In this document: positions 50,419-59,172 of the stretch, piece after piece
Position numbering within the stretch: position 1 is the stretch's first letter
Layout: the number at the start of each line of letters is the position of its first letter
Assembly: GCF_000425425.1 (NCBI RefSeq)
Contig: NZ_AUDK01000001.1
Location: forward strand, 186,001 to 250,000
From: Flavobacterium daejeonense DSM 17708
Lineage (GTDB): Bacteria; Bacteroidota; Bacteroidia; Flavobacteriales; Flavobacteriaceae
DNA: 64,000 nt
Reading direction: 5' to 3'
The notes under the pieces: generated by a model
Database searches by the model: none
What the model was told of the DNA's origin: nothing
What the model saw: only the letters and a program-made list of their open reading frames with translations
Translations under genes and position numbers: made by a program

Positions 50419-51789
50419 TTAATTTCCGTCCGGTTTTACAATTTCAAAACGATTGCTCATTGGCAAGATCCAGTTGGCAAAAGCATTTGGATGATTCGGA
50501 TTATACAGAGGCGTATCTTTTTTAATGAATTGTACTAATGGACTATTTAGATCACGAAGTCCTTTCAATACACAAAGCGCAATTTCATTGGCTCCAAAAG
50601 AATTAAAATGAGTATTATCTTCCAACTTTTCTTTCTGTCCCGGAAAAGTATTTGCCGGATATTGAACAAAAGCTTTTCGCGAAAGTTCGTCACCCCAACT
50701 TTCATATAATGTTGTTGTTAATTGGGTAAGATCAACTAGAGGAACATTCATTTCCTGGGCTACTTTTCGCATCGCATCAGGATAATCGCCATGGGTAGAT
50801 TTCAACGTTCCGTCTTCGTTAAAAGCCCGTCTTTGCACTGGTGTGATTAAAATTGGGAAAGCACCTTTGTCTCTGGCAGCCTGCACAAATTCGCGCAATG
50901 AAGCCGAATACGATTCCCAGGGTCCTATCCCCTCTCCTTTTTCTTTTTCATCATTATGAGCATATTCGACAATTAAATAATCCCCGGGTTTAATTACAGA
51001 TAAGACTTTTTTCAATCGTAAAGCCGCTTTGAACGAACGCAATGTCCCTCCCGAAACCGCATAATTGGCTACGGCTACATTTTCATCAAAATAATTAGTT
51101 ATAAACTGCCCCCAGGAAGCCCAAGGCTCTAAATCCTGATCGGTAACTGTTGAATCTCCCGCCAAATAAATTGTTTTAACATCAATTGGAGTGATTTCAA
51201 TACTCTGAATAGCTGTAGAACCTAAAAATTCCAAAGTCAATTTATCATCCCAATTGAGCTGACCTAAATCACGGTCTTTTAATTTGATTTCCGAATCAGC
51301 GTCTATCTTAGGCGTGCGGACATTAACAGTAAAGGTTTGGGTAAGTGTTTCTCCCTTTTTTAGCAAAAGCTGATTGACAAGCAGTCTTCGGGATTCGGCT
51401 TTAATAGTGGTGTTTGTATTTTTTTCTTTACTACCAAGAGTTACCGAAACCTGATAATTTCCTTCGGCTAATTGCACCGAAAAATAAGTAGGTTTATTAA
51501 CTACAAAAGAATTCGAATTCACTTTCACATTACTTTCTGTATCAAAATCGAAACCATAAGTTGTTTTAGAATCAAATACCAAAGCCTGCGTAACGCAAAC
51601 TCCTTTTTTCTTCTTTTTGGTTTTAGTACCAAAGAAAAAAGTTTTCTTTTTTTCGGAAATCACCGTTTTAGAATCAGTTGTACTCCCTTCATAAATCACC
51701 GATTCATGCCCCGAAGCAAATAACTTCGCAGTAAAAGAAAAAACTATTAAAAAGTTCAAAAACAGCAGATACTTGTTTTTTGTAGTCAT
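50419..51789 (-). CDS. Rhamnogalacturonan acetylesterase with N-terminal galactose-binding-like domain
   Basis: This 456-residue secreted protein has a signal peptide (about 1-25), a beta-rich N-terminal domain (about 65-200) like those that precede bacterial CE12 esterases, and an SGNH domain with GDST (Ser213), VEYAHND and DNTHFNSFGA. Residues 47-63 are an unusual Lys-rich stretch (KKKTFFFGTKTKKKKKG). It is the first gene of the operon containing the GH2 and double-SGNH genes and should deacetylate RG-I galacturonate. Confidence 0.9.
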   Translation of the reverse strand: MTTKNKYLLFLNFLIVFSFTAKLFASGHESVIYEGSTTDSKTVISEKKKTFFFGTKTKKKKKGVCVTQALVFDSKTTYGFDFDTESNVKVNSNSFVVNKPTYFSVQLAEGNYQVSVTLGSKEKNTNTTIKAESRRLLVNQLLLKKGETLTQTFTVNVRTPKIDADSEIKLKDRDLGQLNWDDKLTLEFLGSTAIQSIEITPIDVKTIYLAGDSTVTDQDLEPWASWGQFITNYFDENVAVANYAVSGGTLRSFKAALRLKKVLSVIKPGDYLIVEYAHNDEKEKGEGIGPWESYSASLREFVQAARDKGAFPILITPVQRRAFNEDGTLKSTHGDYPDAMRKVAQEMNVPLVDLTQLTTTLYESWGDELSRKAFVQYPANTFPGQKEKLEDNTHFNSFGANEIALCVLKGLRDLNSPLVQFIKKDTPLYNPNHPNAFANWILPMSNRFEIVKPDGN

Positions 51790-51816
51790 AATGAGTTTTA
51801 AAATTAAAAATGCGGA

Positions 51817-51853
51817 CTAAACTATGATTTTAATCGAAATTTAGTATCCTGTA
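51817..51853 (-). promoter_or_regulatory. Promoter of the acetylesterase-GH2 operon with TATCCTG motif
   Basis: TATCCTGTA (plus-strand reading, 51845-51853) lies 20 bp before a minus-strand TAGTTTAG box (51817-51824), a one-mismatch -7 element. The same motif at the same 20-bp distance precedes the GH105 gene (61824). Confidence 0.55.
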
Positions 51854-51954
51854 CTGTTAGGTAAGTCAGCAAAAAACTCTCCACTTTCCCAAAAAAATAT
51901 TTTAAATTTTTCAAAAAAAAACTTAGCAACATCTTTCAAAGCATCCTTTTTAAA

Positions 51955-51996
51955 AATTAAAAAAACCTTGTAAATAAAATGATTTACAAGGTTTTT
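51955..51996 (-). terminator. Terminator of the GntR-type regulator gene
   Basis: A perfect 13-bp stem AAACCTTGTAAAT / ATTTACAAGGTTT (51963-51975 with 51982-51994) is followed on the minus strand by seven T. It lies 20 bp past the stop. Confidence 0.88.
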
Positions 51997-52016
51997 CTAT
52001 TTTTTTCTAAAAAAAA

Positions 52017-53093
52017 CTAAATCGAATTTCTATCAATAAAATTGAATGGATTTTTAATCTTTCCGGATGCTTTATTCAAAATCATATTAGCGGCAGTTAC
52101 TCCCATCATTTTAAAATCGGTGGAGATTACGGTAATTCCAAGTAATTCTTTCAACGGTGTATCATTATACGAAATCACCCCAATTTCCCTTCCTAATTCA
52201 AAATCCTTATCACGGATCTGTTTCACTAAACTCACCAAATCCGATTCTTCTATCGTGATAAACAAATCGCCTTTTTTCAAAACGATATCATCATAAACCT
52301 CTCTGAGAACCTCATATTCCATCCCTGAATCCACGCAAAAACGCTTGAAACCGTTCAAAATTCTTCTTGGATAAGGATAAACCGAACTTTCAGGATAAAT
52401 TAATATCAGTTTATTATATCTTGAAATTTTTTCAATACCCTGCTTTAAAGCACCGTAAATATCATTTTCATAATCCTGACAAACTTCAATTTCAGAATCT
52501 TCAATCCCTTTATTATTATCCAAGATTACCAATTTATCTTTTGGAATCTTATTGATAGCCTGTAAAACGCCTTCTCCTGAACTAAAATGAGTTAAATTAT
52601 CCGTCTTAAAATGAGGCATAATTACATAATAATCATAAGCCCCTAAATACTTATCAATCAGATTTAAAAAAAGTGTTTGGTCGCAATGATAAATATGTAA
52701 ATCTGTTTGAGAATTTCCTCCAATAGTATTGATAAAGGAATTATAAATTCTCATTTTATAAGAACTCAACTTATTTACTAAAAAAAGTACATTGACTTTA
52801 GAAATCAATTTGGTTCGCGTAACATAATAACCTTTTCCTCTGATAGGCGTAATTATTTTTCGCTTCTTTAAAATGTTATAGGCTTTTTCAACAGTATCTC
52901 TCGAAAGATAAAACTCTTCGCTGAGCATGTTAATAGACGGTAGTTTTTGATCTATTTGCAATTTGCCTGTAGCGATACTCTCAATTATAGAATCTACTAT
53001 TTGTTTGTATTTTGGAATCCTGGAATTTTCACTCAAACTCATTGTAAATGAAACCCCTTCATCAACCATTTCTTTAGTCAAAAACTTTTCCAT
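52017..53093 (-). CDS. GntR-type regulator with LacI-like ligand-binding domain
   Basis: This protein of up to 358 residues has an N-terminal GntR winged helix (RIPKYKQIVDSIIESIATGK, INMLSEEFYLSRDTVEKAYNILKKRKII) and a C-terminal periplasmic-binding-like domain (about 110-358: VNVLFLVNKLS, KIPKDKLVILDNN, IGVISYNDTPLKELLGITVISTDFKMMG). It should sense a pectin-derived sugar and control the cluster in which it lies. ATG at 53042 (MSLSENSRI) is an alternative start. A GTAATCGATTAC palindrome upstream suggests autoregulation. Confidence 0.9.
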   Translation of the reverse strand: MEKFLTKEMVDEGVSFTMSLSENSRIPKYKQIVDSIIESIATGKLQIDQKLPSINMLSEEFYLSRDTVEKAYNILKKRKIITPIRGKGYYVTRTKLISKVNVLFLVNKLSSYKMRIYNSFINTIGGNSQTDLHIYHCDQTLFLNLIDKYLGAYDYYVIMPHFKTDNLTHFSSGEGVLQAINKIPKDKLVILDNNKGIEDSEIEVCQDYENDIYGALKQGIEKISRYNKLILIYPESSVYPYPRRILNGFKRFCVDSGMEYEVLREVYDDIVLKKGDLFITIEESDLVSLVKQIRDKDFELGREIGVISYNDTPLKELLGITVISTDFKMMGVTAANMILNKASGKIKNPFNFIDRNSI

Positions 53094-53177
53094 CTCACTG
53101 TAAATTTAATTGCTCCGCTTCCTTTAAATCCTTCTGCTACTCCATAAAAGTAAACAATATTCTCTAATAAAAATAAT

Positions 53178-53189
53178 GTAATCGATTAC
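53178..53189. promoter_or_regulatory. GTAATCGATTAC palindrome upstream of the GntR-type gene
   Basis: A perfect 12-bp palindrome with central CG, as in LacI/GntR-type operators, 84 bp before the regulator start. It is identical to the site at 45846-45857. No convincing -7 box is seen at the expected distance. Confidence 0.6.
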
Positions 53190-53393
53190 CAAAAGTATAA
53201 ATATTTTTATAATAAAAGACCAAAAAAGAAAAAATAAAACAAAACTCATTAATTTTCACCAAAAAACATATCATAAATGCAAAAACCAGACTGATTTAGT
53301 AAAAACTCATCAATCTGGTTTTAAAATAATTAAAGGATTATTTCAAAAAATATTTTCTTTTAATTTCATAATTGTACTTGACTTTTCTTTCCA

Positions 53394-53432
53394 TAAAAAT
53401 ACCCTCAATAGTGTTAAACTTTTTGAGGGTAT
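53394..53432 (-). terminator. Terminator of the PL4-type lyase gene
   Basis: ATACCCTCAA (53399-53408) pairs with TTGAGGGTAT (53423-53432); TTTTTATGG follows on the minus strand. It lies 26 bp past the stop. Confidence 0.85.
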
Positions 53433-53457
53433 TGTACTTTGATTTTAAAAGAATTCG

Positions 53458-56400
53458 CTATTCTTTAATGATAGCTTTGATTGTGTAATATTGTCCATTT
53501 CTAACATGTAAAAAATAGATTCCTCGGTATAAATTACTCACCGATATCAATTGCATTGTATCCATTAAAGGTTCTGATTTCACTTTTCTTGATAAAACAT
53601 CATAGAGTGCAAGTTCTGCTCCATCATAAACCTTATCCACTTTAACAGTTAGAAGCGTAGCAACCGGATTAGGGAAAACCGCAACATTTTCAGTGATACT
53701 ATTAGCTGGATTATTATTGCAGCTTCCTAATTTGTCACCATGATTCAAATGAGCCTGAACTGCACTTGAACTGATACAAGTTTCCTGACCATTATGGCAA
53801 ACCATAACTTTATCTCCTGAGTTTCCACATTGTACATCTATTGCACTAACATCAATAGAAGCTGAAGTTTGACAGCCCTTAGCATCTGTTATTATTACAG
53901 TATAACTTCCTGCTTGGGATACTGTTATGGCCTGATCCCTTTGATTAGTACTCCATGCATATGAATAAGGTGCTGTTCCGCCTGCTGGCGTCGCTTTTAT
54001 ATTTAAAAAACCAGCTCCATAACCTACATAAATGGTGTTTTTCTGCTGTGTATTGTTAACAGCATACACATCAGGAATTGAAGCTGTCAGCTGAATAGTA
54101 TTAGTATCATCACAATCATCATTGTTTTCTACACCGCAGGCTACAGTTGGACCTGCGCCAAGACCATCGCCATCATTATCTGCATATAATAATTTATTAT
54201 CGTCACAATCCGCATTATTTGTTGTATATCCTTCCGGCGCTACTGATGAACACAACATTACTATTTCTGTTGATCCAAATCCATCATGATCAGCATCAAC
54301 ATAATACAAAATTGGCTCGTGAACAGCATCATCATTATCATTACAATCATTGATTTTGGAATAACCATCATTATCATCGTCTATCTGACTATCTGAACAA
54401 CCAGAAGCATTAACAGTTTCTCCTGTTGGCGTATTCGGACATAAATCCAAATCATCAGACACTCCATCTTTATCGGTATCTATTACATTAAAAGTAGAAG
54501 ACAAATCCCCTTCTAAACTGATATAATCATACATCACATGATTCCCCCAATAAGAAGTAGAAGGCATAATTAACGTAATGGTATTTTTCCCTGCTTTTAA
54601 TTTACTGTAAGGAACATCAAAAGTGGCTAATCCATATTTAGCATGATTCGATTGTCTCAAGAAAGCATTTCCTCCTCCATTGGGCGGATAATTAAGACTT
54701 GGAGTTATACGGCTTCCATTAACATAAATCCAGTTTTGCGCATGATCTGAACTTGCGTAAGCAATAGTTAATTTTGCATTTCCGGTTGCCGGAACAGTCC
54801 CTGTTAAAGTAAAATTAATGTTCCAATCCCATCTTTCAGTTGTTCCATCGGCTTTAAAATAACCCGATTGTACATAAGGAAGTACCGTACTCCAGTTTCT
54901 GTCTTCCACATTATATTCGATTGGATTAGTAAATGTACTGGCAAATTTATCCTGTACAAAACCTTCACAATAATCAAAATCACCAAACTTATATTCGGCA
55001 GCAGTTCTGTTTGGCACACCCACTTCAAAAACGATTTTGCCGTTTGCACGAGGAATTGTCCAGTTTACATTACCTAAATTGGTAGTACTCGCTGCAGTTA
55101 TAACCACCGTTTCCTGACGGTATTCTCCCGTTGTTCCATCTTTATAAGCAAATAGCGTATAGGTTCCCGGACGTACATTCTTGATATTAAAATTTCCTGA
55201 AGCATCGGTTTTTACCCAATATTGATAATTTTTTTCTTCAAATTGCCAGTTCCCTCCCGAATCAGCACTCAACTGAGTCACTCCAATCCACGCATTACCT
55301 CCGTTTACTTCCGATTTCAACGGATCAGAAATCGAAAAATTCCCTGTAATATTACCTCGTCCGGCAGCCAATGGATATTCCGGAGTATTAGTTAACCAGG
55401 CAAAAGGCCATTCGGTTTCATCTTTTGCTGCCCTGGCTTTAGCATCATCCCAATTAGCCACTGCTGTGGATTTTTGATTGGCATATATTAAATAAGGACC
55501 GTATATTTTTGACCATTCTTCACCTTGAGGAATCACAAAACCTTTATCATTATAATGTACCCCATTCATACAGACATGGATAATTCCCGCTGCCGCATTC
55601 AAATCATGGTGCATTGGTCCTCCGTTAAAATATTCATGATTCGCCGTCACCGCCCAAATTCCTAAATTATTTTTATCAGAAGAATGACCATAGGCTTTTA
55701 AATCAATTAAATTTTCCGAAAACTCATATTTTCCATCATACTTTCCGGCCCGAACGCCTGAGGTAATTTTAATAATTTCAGCTATACCGGTTGCTTCCCA
55801 GCTATCTCCCGGCTGAGGCATATTCCAGGTTTTTAAATCCGTCACACAAATTTTGTCGGTAACTGCATTATTAATCCACATCACCTGTCTCCAGGAACCC
55901 AAATCAAAACTAGGATATTCAGCTTTATGTCTTAAAATCGAATAGGTATATAAACCTACATCGTCTTTTTTAAGCACATAATGAATCTCGACATCCACCG
56001 GAGTAGCATTGACTCCCGAAACATATGGCCGACTAAAAGCAACATCAATATAATCCGTCGTTTCTTCTTTGATTGAAAAAGCAGCACCACCCACCGTTTC
56101 AAATCCGGCTGAAGTGGTTAAATCGTAGTAAGTCCCTACACGTGTTGGATTAGCCGTATTAGTTTGTAATAATGTTTCTACTCCGTTAATTTTTAAAGAT
56201 TGAATATTACTGGTTCCTTTTTGAATTTTAGTCTCAATTTTGCCATTTTTCAAAATAATATAGTTGGTAAATTCCTGAATCATTCTATTTGGATCCTGGG
56301 ATATATTTACAGTAGTTCGGGTTCCGTTATAAACCACTGCTAATGATTGCCCGTTAGGACAGCTAATCTTTCCATTAAGAATATAATTTTCAAGTACTGA

Positions 56401-57081
56401 TTTTTTGTCCCCTGTTACGATCAGTTGTCCAATTCCACTGATAAAAATATGACCATTCGTTCCAATATTTATGGCAGTCTTAACATCTACTGTTCCTCCG
56501 GTAATATTCAAATTCCCTGTTGGATTTGCTGTCCCGGTACCTACTTCCAGATAAGTATTGGCATAAAGAGTTCCCCCTGAAACATTTGCTGTACCACTAC
56601 CTCCTGTACCATTACCAATATAAAGTGTATAATTACTATTAAAAGTTCCGGAATTCATATTCAAAATTCCTGTAGCTGCTTTACCTAAATAAGTGTATTT
56701 TCTACTATTTAAATAGGCTGAACCATTAATTGCAACAGTTCCATTTAAATTCGTTTCATTATTCGGGTAAAGTGTACCTGTTACAATAATATTCGCACCA
56801 ACATTTGTGGTAAAAATTCCCGGACGTTTTGCTATAACATCATTTCCCGAATGTCCCACATTTATCGGATTGTATGGATTTCCTGCCCCAATAGTTAAAT
56901 TAGCATAAGCTAAATTAGTAAAATTAATAGCAGGATTGTTCCAGTTGTTCACGTTGTAAAAATCGCTACTGACACCTCCGACCCAATTGTAAGTTTGAGC
57001 ATTCGAGAAATAGGTAACTAAAAAAAATGAGACAGCGAAAAAAGCAAATCTCATTTTTACAAAAGTAAAGTTGTTCTTCAT
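53458..57081 (-). CDS. Large secreted rhamnogalacturonan lyase (PL4-type) with repeats and type A T9SS sorting domain
   Basis: This 1207-residue protein starts with a signal peptide (about 1-28). An N-terminal repetitive beta region follows (about 30-240; units such as GNLNITGGTVDV and GILNMNSGTFNS). The PL4 catalytic part (about 265-600) includes EWPFAWLTNTPEYP and the FnIII-like domain with IKNVRPGTYTLFAYKDG. A jelly-roll carbohydrate-binding part (about 700-880), Asp-rich thrombospondin type 3-like calcium repeats (about 890-1010), an SprB/PKD-like domain and a C-terminal sorting domain (VAVFPNPVATLLTV, ending AIIKE) follow. It should be exported by type IX secretion and cleave the RG-I backbone at the surface. 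Confidence 0.9.
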   Translation of the reverse strand: MKNNFTFVKMRFAFFAVSFFLVTYFSNAQTYNWVGGVSSDFYNVNNWNNPAINFTNLAYANLTIGAGNPYNPINVGHSGNDVIAKRPGIFTTNVGANIIVTGTLYPNNETNLNGTVAINGSAYLNSRKYTYLGKAATGILNMNSGTFNSNYTLYIGNGTGGSGTANVSGGTLYANTYLEVGTGTANPTGNLNITGGTVDVKTAINIGTNGHIFISGIGQLIVTGDKKSVLENYILNGKISCPNGQSLAVVYNGTRTTVNISQDPNRMIQEFTNYIILKNGKIETKIQKGTSNIQSLKINGVETLLQTNTANPTRVGTYYDLTTSAGFETVGGAAFSIKEETTDYIDVAFSRPYVSGVNATPVDVEIHYVLKKDDVGLYTYSILRHKAEYPSFDLGSWRQVMWINNAVTDKICVTDLKTWNMPQPGDSWEATGIAEIIKITSGVRAGKYDGKYEFSENLIDLKAYGHSSDKNNLGIWAVTANHEYFNGGPMHHDLNAAAGIIHVCMNGVHYNDKGFVIPQGEEWSKIYGPYLIYANQKSTAVANWDDAKARAAKDETEWPFAWLTNTPEYPLAAGRGNITGNFSISDPLKSEVNGGNAWIGVTQLSADSGGNWQFEEKNYQYWVKTDASGNFNIKNVRPGTYTLFAYKDGTTGEYRQETVVITAASTTNLGNVNWTIPRANGKIVFEVGVPNRTAAEYKFGDFDYCEGFVQDKFASTFTNPIEYNVEDRNWSTVLPYVQSGYFKADGTTERWDWNINFTLTGTVPATGNAKLTIAYASSDHAQNWIYVNGSRITPSLNYPPNGGGNAFLRQSNHAKYGLATFDVPYSKLKAGKNTITLIMPSTSYWGNHVMYDYISLEGDLSSTFNVIDTDKDGVSDDLDLCPNTPTGETVNASGCSDSQIDDDNDGYSKINDCNDNDDAVHEPILYYVDADHDGFGSTEIVMLCSSVAPEGYTTNNADCDDNKLLYADNDGDGLGAGPTVACGVENNDDCDDTNTIQLTASIPDVYAVNNTQQKNTIYVGYGAGFLNIKATPAGGTAPYSYAWSTNQRDQAITVSQAGSYTVIITDAKGCQTSASIDVSAIDVQCGNSGDKVMVCHNGQETCISSSAVQAHLNHGDKLGSCNNNPANSITENVAVFPNPVATLLTVKVDKVYDGAELALYDVLSRKVKSEPLMDTMQLISVSNLYRGIYFLHVRNGQYYTIKAIIKE

Positions 57082-57223
57082 TATTTATGGTTTTTGGTTA
57101 GTTATTTCGATTTTACTTATACCATTTATCGATTTTAACACATTGTATTTTAAGTCAATATATTTAATGTATAAACAACACTTGTAAATCTTATTGCAAT
57201 TAATAACAAAAAACCAACTCCTC

Positions 57224-57240
57224 TATCCTGCAGTAACCTG
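57224..57240. promoter_or_regulatory. TATCCTG-type motif upstream of the lyase gene
   Basis: TATCCTGCAGTAACCTG (57224-57240) has two CCTG elements 10 bp apart. Extended to CTATCCTGYAGYAWCCTGC it matches the site at 61823. It lies about 143 bp before the lyase start. A -7 box at the same spacing is not convincing. Confidence 0.5.
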
Positions 57241-57253
57241 CAAAACTTCAAAA

Positions 57254-57295
57254 TAAAAAAAAGGCCTCAGCAAAACCATTGATTTTACTGAGGCC
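57254..57295 (-). terminator. Terminator of the esterase-GH43 unit
   Basis: GGCCTCAG (57263-57270) pairs with CTGAGGCC (57288-57295). On the minus strand, a run of eight T follows. It lies 45 bp past the stop of the esterase-GH43 gene. Confidence 0.88.
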
Positions 57296-57339
57296 AAGCA
57301 AGATACAAACTATATCAATTTAGCAAATATAGCTCCAAA

Positions 57340-59142
57340 CTATTCTTTCATAAGCTGTAAAAGCACCGATTTTGGCACTTCAAAAACACTTCCGTGACGA
57401 ATTCCGGGAGGAAAAGTCATCTTATTAGAAATATCTTCCCATCCAGTTCCACTTTGTTGAATGGCTCCATATTTATGATCGCGGTATTTATCAAAATACA
57501 CCGTCCATTTGCCATCAATTTTGATAGCCGTTGGACCTTCTGCCCAATAATTTCCGGTTATTGGCGTACTCGCTTTTGTATAAGGTCCGGTTAAAATTTC
57601 GCTATAAGCTACCTTTAAATTCTTTTGAACCGGCAATTTCGTTTCGTCTTTCAAAAACATGATATAACCTTTGGTATCTTTCAAAATAGTAGCGTCTATC
57701 ACATTAAAACCTGATTCATACAACAATTTGGTAGGCGAAAAGCTTTTAAAATCTTTGGTTGTCGTGTAATAAATTCGATGATTGTAGCCGCTGTCTTCTG
57801 TAGTTTGGGTTTCAGGAAATCTTCCCGGAATTGTACTTGCCCAATAAATCATGTATTCTTTGTTCACCTCGTCATAAGTGATTTCAGGCGCCCAGGTATT
57901 TCGTGTCTCATTTTCATGTGCCATCACCGGAATGAATTTCTGTTTGGACCAATGGATCAAATCTTTGGAAGAAGCATAACCAATTCCTTTGTCTGTCCAA
58001 CTTACGGTCCAAACCATGTGATACAATCCATCGCCACCTTTAATAATGCATGGATCACGCATCAATTTATCTTTTCCAACTTCAGGGGTTAAAAACGAAC
58101 TGTCGTTTTTCAAAGATTGCCATTTATAACCATCCTCGCTATAGGCCAAATGCAAACCATCTTCACCATTTCCTTTGAAATAAGAAAATAAATAAACCGA
58201 TTTTTCAGTAATAATCTTATTAGCAACCAACCAATGTTCTAATGCAGCAGGCCAATCAATATTAGTTCCTTTGGTTCCAAGACCAAAACCATGTCCGCCA
58301 TTCTGATACAAATGCATCTCGGCAGCCACTTTATTTTTTTTCAAAGCCAAATAATAATTGATACTATTTTCTACCGGAACTGCTCCATCATCGGTAGCAT
58401 GCACTAAAAAAGTAGGTGGTGTATTTTCGTTAATTTGCTTTTCATTCGAATATTTGGAAATCAATTCATCAGAAGCGGTTTTTCCCAAAAGACTTTCTTT
58501 GGAACCATTATGTGTAATTCCTTTTTCCATAGAAATTACCGGATAAATCAACATCGAAAAATCAGGTCGTGCACTTATATCTCCTTTGTGGTCATACACT
58601 TTATCTAAATAATGAGTAGAGGCAGTTGATGCCAGATGTCCCCCGGCAGAGAACCCCATGATTCCAATTTTTGAAGGGTCAATATGCCATTTATCGGCAT
58701 TTCTACGCAAGGTTCTGATAGCTTCCTGAGCATCCTGCAACGGACCTATGATTTTATCTTTCATAATTTCATCCGAAGGCAAACGGTATTTCAATACAAA
58801 AGCCGAAACCCCAATAGAATTGAACCATTCTGCTACTTTGATTCCTTCTTTGTCAATGGACAAAACCGAATAACCTCCACCAGGACAAACAATAACAGCC
58901 GGATTATTGATTCCATTATTTTGAACCAAAAAAGGCATCAAAGTAGGTTCTGTAACTTTTCTAATTCCAGTCCGATTTCCATTTGAATCCAAACGGGGTT
59001 CTTCCTTGTATGTTTCATTTTTTACCGCTCCGGGAATTTTATCCCATAAGGCAAATCCTGCATTTTCCTGTGAAAAGCAATTAAAGGACAAAGCCATCAA
59101 AAAAGCAATTCCAAAAAATAGTCTTTTGTTCTTTCTAGTCAT
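57340..59142 (-). CDS. Fusion of an alpha/beta-hydrolase esterase and a GH43-like domain
   Basis: This 600-residue secreted protein (signal peptide about 1-24) has two catalytic modules. Residues about 30-310 are an alpha/beta hydrolase of the acetylxylan-esterase type, with oxyanion CPGGGYSV, nucleophile Ser165 (GFSAGGHLA), Asp in HATDDGAVPVE and His in NGGHGFGLG. Residues about 315-600 form a five-bladed-propeller GH43-type domain (MRDPCIIKGGDGLYHMVW, NTWAPEITYDEVNKEYMIYW, YWAEGPTAIKIDGKWTVYFD). It may deacetylate and remove arabinose or other side-chain sugars together. The substrate of each half is unproven. Confidence 0.87.
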   Translation of the reverse strand: MTRKNKRLFFGIAFLMALSFNCFSQENAGFALWDKIPGAVKNETYKEEPRLDSNGNRTGIRKVTEPTLMPFLVQNNGINNPAVIVCPGGGYSVLSIDKEGIKVAEWFNSIGVSAFVLKYRLPSDEIMKDKIIGPLQDAQEAIRTLRRNADKWHIDPSKIGIMGFSAGGHLASTASTHYLDKVYDHKGDISARPDFSMLIYPVISMEKGITHNGSKESLLGKTASDELISKYSNEKQINENTPPTFLVHATDDGAVPVENSINYYLALKKNKVAAEMHLYQNGGHGFGLGTKGTNIDWPAALEHWLVANKIITEKSVYLFSYFKGNGEDGLHLAYSEDGYKWQSLKNDSSFLTPEVGKDKLMRDPCIIKGGDGLYHMVWTVSWTDKGIGYASSKDLIHWSKQKFIPVMAHENETRNTWAPEITYDEVNKEYMIYWASTIPGRFPETQTTEDSGYNHRIYYTTTKDFKSFSPTKLLYESGFNVIDATILKDTKGYIMFLKDETKLPVQKNLKVAYSEILTGPYTKASTPITGNYWAEGPTAIKIDGKWTVYFDKYRDHKYGAIQQSGTGWEDISNKMTFPPGIRHGSVFEVPKSVLLQLMKE

Positions 59143-59172
59143 TTTTTTCTTAATTTATTCATTATTATCTTT

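Larger units (their letters stand above)
53094..53457. other. Intergenic region with operator and two hairpins
   Basis: These 364 bp hold no gene. They contain the regulator's upstream palindrome (53178-53189), a hairpin AAAACCAGA / TCTGGTTTT (53282-53290 with 53314-53322) and the terminator of the large lyase gene at 53394-53432. The rest is A/T-rich without recognisable features. Confidence 0.65.

Noticed and set aside
57124..57138. ATTTATCGATTTTAA upstream of the lyase gene as a GTAATCGATTAC operator
   Set aside because: Only the central ATCGAT is shared; the palindrome is broken on the right side.
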